This document shows, piece by piece, positions 62,005 to 64,000 of a stretch of DNA of 64,000 nt. Position numbers and translations under genes: made by a program. How positions within the stretch are numbered: the stretch's first letter is position 1; each line of letters begins with the position of its first letter. The stretch spans positions 2,418,001 to 2,482,000 of the forward strand of contig NC_003228.3 of the NCBI RefSeq assembly GCF_000025985.1, read 5' to 3'. Source of the DNA: Bacteroides fragilis NCTC 9343 (GTDB lineage: Bacteria; Bacteroidota; Bacteroidia; Bacteroidales; Bacteroidaceae). The notes below the pieces were generated by a model. That model ran no database searches. It saw nothing but the letters and a program-made list of their open reading frames with translations, and was not told where the DNA came from.

Positions 62005-62455
62005 TTATCGGAACTTTCGTTCCCTTATATCTCTACTGTATTCCGAGAGAGTCTGTCCGGTCTGTTTTTTGAATATACGACTTAAATGTTGCGGGTATTC
62101 GAACCCCAAGTCATAAGCGGTCTACGTGATTTGTTCTCCGTTGATAAGTTTACTTTTGGCCATATTGATGATATGACAACGGATGTGCTCTCCGGCTTCA
62201 TTGGACTGATAAGAAAAGAAAGAGAAGTCTTTGATGTGATTACCCAACAGAGTTCCATGCAACAAGTCCGGAGAGAAGAGTAACGCCCATCCCTTTATAA
62301 AGTGCATAGACTGAAAATTGGCTGTGCGTATGCAAGATGGGCGTGACGGTATCGTAATCTATCACGCTGACTAAAGGATACTGGTTGGCATGTCCTACAA
62401 AAGTGTTTCCTGACAGGAACCATACTGACAGGTTGTGGGGCAGAACTTCCAACAA
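62005..62455 (-). pseudogene. AraC-type regulator, frameshifted and with an internal stop
   Basis: On the minus strand a decayed AraC gene can be traced: an N-terminal part (LSVWFLSGNTFVGHANQYP, HTHSQFSVYALY), a frame change near 62300, then FFSYQSNEAGEHIR and AKSKLINGEQIT, an in-frame TAG, and TAYDLGFEYPQHLSRIFKK and TGQTLSEYSRDI. So it has at least two inactivating changes. It is divergent from the broken reductase gene that follows. Confidence 0.8.
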
Positions 62456-63316
62456 CGGACAAACAGCTCAAACGGCCGATACACTGCCTGCCATTCTCCG
62501 TGTCGTGCTGAACAACGGGATAGAGATGCCGCAGTTGGGTGTCGGCACGTCTACTCTCAAGGAGACTGCCGCAGAGTGTGTGAAACGCGCCATCGGACTG
62601 GGATACCGTTTGGTCGATGCGGCGCAAGGCTACGACAACGAGGCCGAAGTGTGGTACGGAATCAAGGAAAGCGGTATCGGCCGGAGTGAAGTGTTCATTA
62701 TTTCGAAAGTCTCTCCCGATGCCGTACGTAGCGGAAAGGTACGCGAGTCGCTCGACCGGACTATTGAAGCATTCGGGGGAACGTATGTTGACCTGATGCT
62801 GATTCATTGGCCGGTAGCCAGAAAGGTCAAGGAGAGATGGAGAATCATGGAAAAGTATGTCGATATGGGGAAGATCCGTGCCATCGGGGTGAGCAACTTC
62901 AATCCGCATCACGTGGACGAATTGCTGGCATACGCTCGTATCAAGCCTGTCGTCAACCAGATCAAGATTCATCCCTACATGGAACATCAGGAGGTCGTGG
63001 GCAACACTTTTGCCAAAGGTATTCAAGTTCAGTGATGGCCCCGTTGGGACAGGGTAAGATCAATGAAATCTACGATGACGAAGTATTGCAGTATATCATC
63101 GACCGCTATCACAAGACGGTACGCCAAGTGGTATTGCGCTTTCAGATCCAGTCGGGTATGGTTATTATCCCAAAAACGACACACATCGAACGTATGAAGG
63201 AAAATCTCGAAATGTTCGATAACGAAATGGAGATACTGCGGGCCCTTGACAAAGGACAGCCCCTTATCGGGAATCCCCAAAATCCAGATTTTGTTTCTTC
63301 TTCGGTCAATTGGTAA
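62454..63316 (+). pseudogene. Aldo/keto reductase, broken by frameshift
   Basis: The N-terminal part reads VVLNNGIEMPQLGVGTSTLK, YRLVDAAQGYDNEAEV, FIISKVS and MLIHWPV, then GVSNFNPHHVDEL. The frame stops at 63033 and resumes in another frame as MAPLGQGKINEIYDDEVL, with IIPKTTHIERMKEN near the end. One base appears to be missing at about 63030. Upstream, an out-of-frame LTGCGAELP (about 62427-62455) may be the remains of a lipoprotein signal, suggesting a second frame change. It pairs with the AraC pseudogene. Confidence 0.8.
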
Positions 63317-63579
63317 CTTCATTCAATCGTTTGGACCAAAGAGCCGGTATCGGAATAATATAATCCACTACTACACGTTAAAACAAAGTTATATTAGGCT
63401 TTAGGCAATTTGTGAAGGAATAGGCAACAAGCATAATCCGTAATTTGGGTATGAATACCGGGAATTCGTCTACAAAGCATGTGGCAGATACCATCTATTT
63501 TTGCATCAGAGAGATAAAATATTACCTCACCATTACAAGGTGAACTTCAGAACAAAGTAGTTTGAGCCTTGAAGCAAAG
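63317..63579. other. Gene-free stretch before the DUF3737 gene
   Basis: I see no gene, repeat or clear hairpin here. Short frames are broken by stops, and it may be decayed sequence of the accessory region. Confidence 0.5.
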
Positions 63580-63607
63580 TTGTTATGGAGGGTGCTTCGT
63601 ACTTTTG
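63580..63607 (+). promoter_or_regulatory. Promoter of the DUF3737 gene: TTG, 17 bp, TACTTTTG
   Basis: TTG (63580-63582) and TACTTTTG (63600-63607) lie 46 bp before ATG 63654. Confidence 0.55.
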
Positions 63608-63653
63608 CGTTGTTACAAGTTGAATATGAATAATAATTAAAAATAAGGAAAGT

Positions 63654-64000
63654 ATGAAAGTAATATCAAATGCAGAATTCGGAGGTGAAAGACCTTTGTT
63701 CGAATCACATGACTTACGTTTGGAGAATGTAATTATCCGTGCCGGAGAATCAGCCATCAAGGAATGCAGCAACATCGAAGCCGTTGATTGCCGGTTCGAG
63801 GGAAATTATCCCTTCTGGCACGTGCACGGTTTCGTTATCGACCGTTGTTTCTTCGATGTCGGCGGGCGTTCGGCTCTGTGGTACTCCGATAATCTGAAAA
63901 TGACGAACACACGCATCGACGCCCCCAAGATGTTCCGCGAGATGCACGACATCGAAATTGAGAACGTAGAGATAAAAGATGCCGACGAAGTGTTCTGGCG
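63654..64000 (+). CDS. DUF3737 family protein (right-handed beta-helix type), cut by window end
   Basis: The first 115 residues are in the window and no stop is reached. The sequence begins MKVISNAEFGGERPLFESHD and continues with short alternating strands (NVIIRAGESAIKECSNIEAV, then YPFWHVHGFVIDRCFF and SALWYSDNLKMTNT), which match the DUF3737 pattern of a parallel beta-helix with GERPLF near the start. The function of the family is not known. AAGGAAAG precedes the ATG, and a good promoter lies upstream. Confidence 0.8.
   Translation, partial: MKVISNAEFGGERPLFESHDLRLENVIIRAGESAIKECSNIEAVDCRFEGNYPFWHVHGFVIDRCFFDVGGRSALWYSDNLKMTNTRIDAPKMFREMHDIEIENVEIKDADEVFW

Overview
The window is a Bacteroides chromosome (Bacteroidales; species not decided). 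The evidence is a complete Na+-translocating NADH:quinone reductase operon, a TonB-dependent receptor of the carboxypeptidase-regulatory-domain type, many Bacteroidetes-only families (DUF1573, DUF3298, DUF4923, DUF1460, DUF3876, DUF3408, RteC) and, repeatedly, the Bacteroidetes promoter element TAnnTTTG a short distance upstream of start codons.

Layout. 1-4962: nqrABCDEF (nqrA cut by the window edge). 5059-6378: DbpA-type DEAD-box helicase. 6892-10253: serC-serA-DUF1015 serine biosynthesis operon. 10501-13306: FKBP isomerase, YigZ-family protein, a solitary HpaII-family restriction endonuclease and a nitroreductase. 13447-18565 (minus): DUF3298 lipoprotein, rsmG, MBL hydrolase, gcvP. 18704-24119: copper-type cluster (Cys-rich secreted protein, TonB receptor, periplasmic HMA protein, CopA ATPase) facing an AraC regulator. 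25202: lipB. 26440-30628 (minus): DUF1460 amidase, OPT transporter plus esterase, DUF1573. 30812-39733: a histidine kinase and sigma-54 activator, divergent from two paralogous lipoproteins and an ABC exporter; a sigma-54 promoter and two palindromes lie in the gap between them. 39786-48086: DUF4923, engB, sodium symporter, ICMT-like methyltransferase, recR, GNAT, YqgE, aminotransferase.

48259-58242 is the most interesting part. A tRNA-Asp(GTC) gene carries at its 3' end a 23-nt sequence repeated exactly at 58220-58242, and a tyrosine recombinase gene sits just inside the left copy. The 9.9-kb insertion is AT-rich and holds helix-turn-helix excisionase-like proteins, DUF3876 and DUF3408 proteins, an accessory mobilisation protein with an oriT-like region but no relaxase, a frameshifted RteC gene, an AraC/aldo-keto reductase pair, and an unknown zinc-ribbon protein. 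It also carries a retron: promoter, a ~228-nt msr-msd-like RNA closed by a 15-bp a1/a2 pairing, a 76-aa hydrophobic putative effector, and a 282-aa reverse transcriptase with NAxxH and VTG motifs but FVDD in place of YADD. I regard this as the best candidate for an undescribed system.

58243-63316 is a second, partly decayed accessory region: three aldo-keto reductase genes (one broken), a flavin reductase-monooxygenase fusion lipoprotein, and two AraC pseudogenes. The window ends inside a DUF3737 gene.

Across 6-43 kb there is a family of long intergenic palindromes whose two arms change together from copy to copy. They are absent from the 48-63 kb accessory region.
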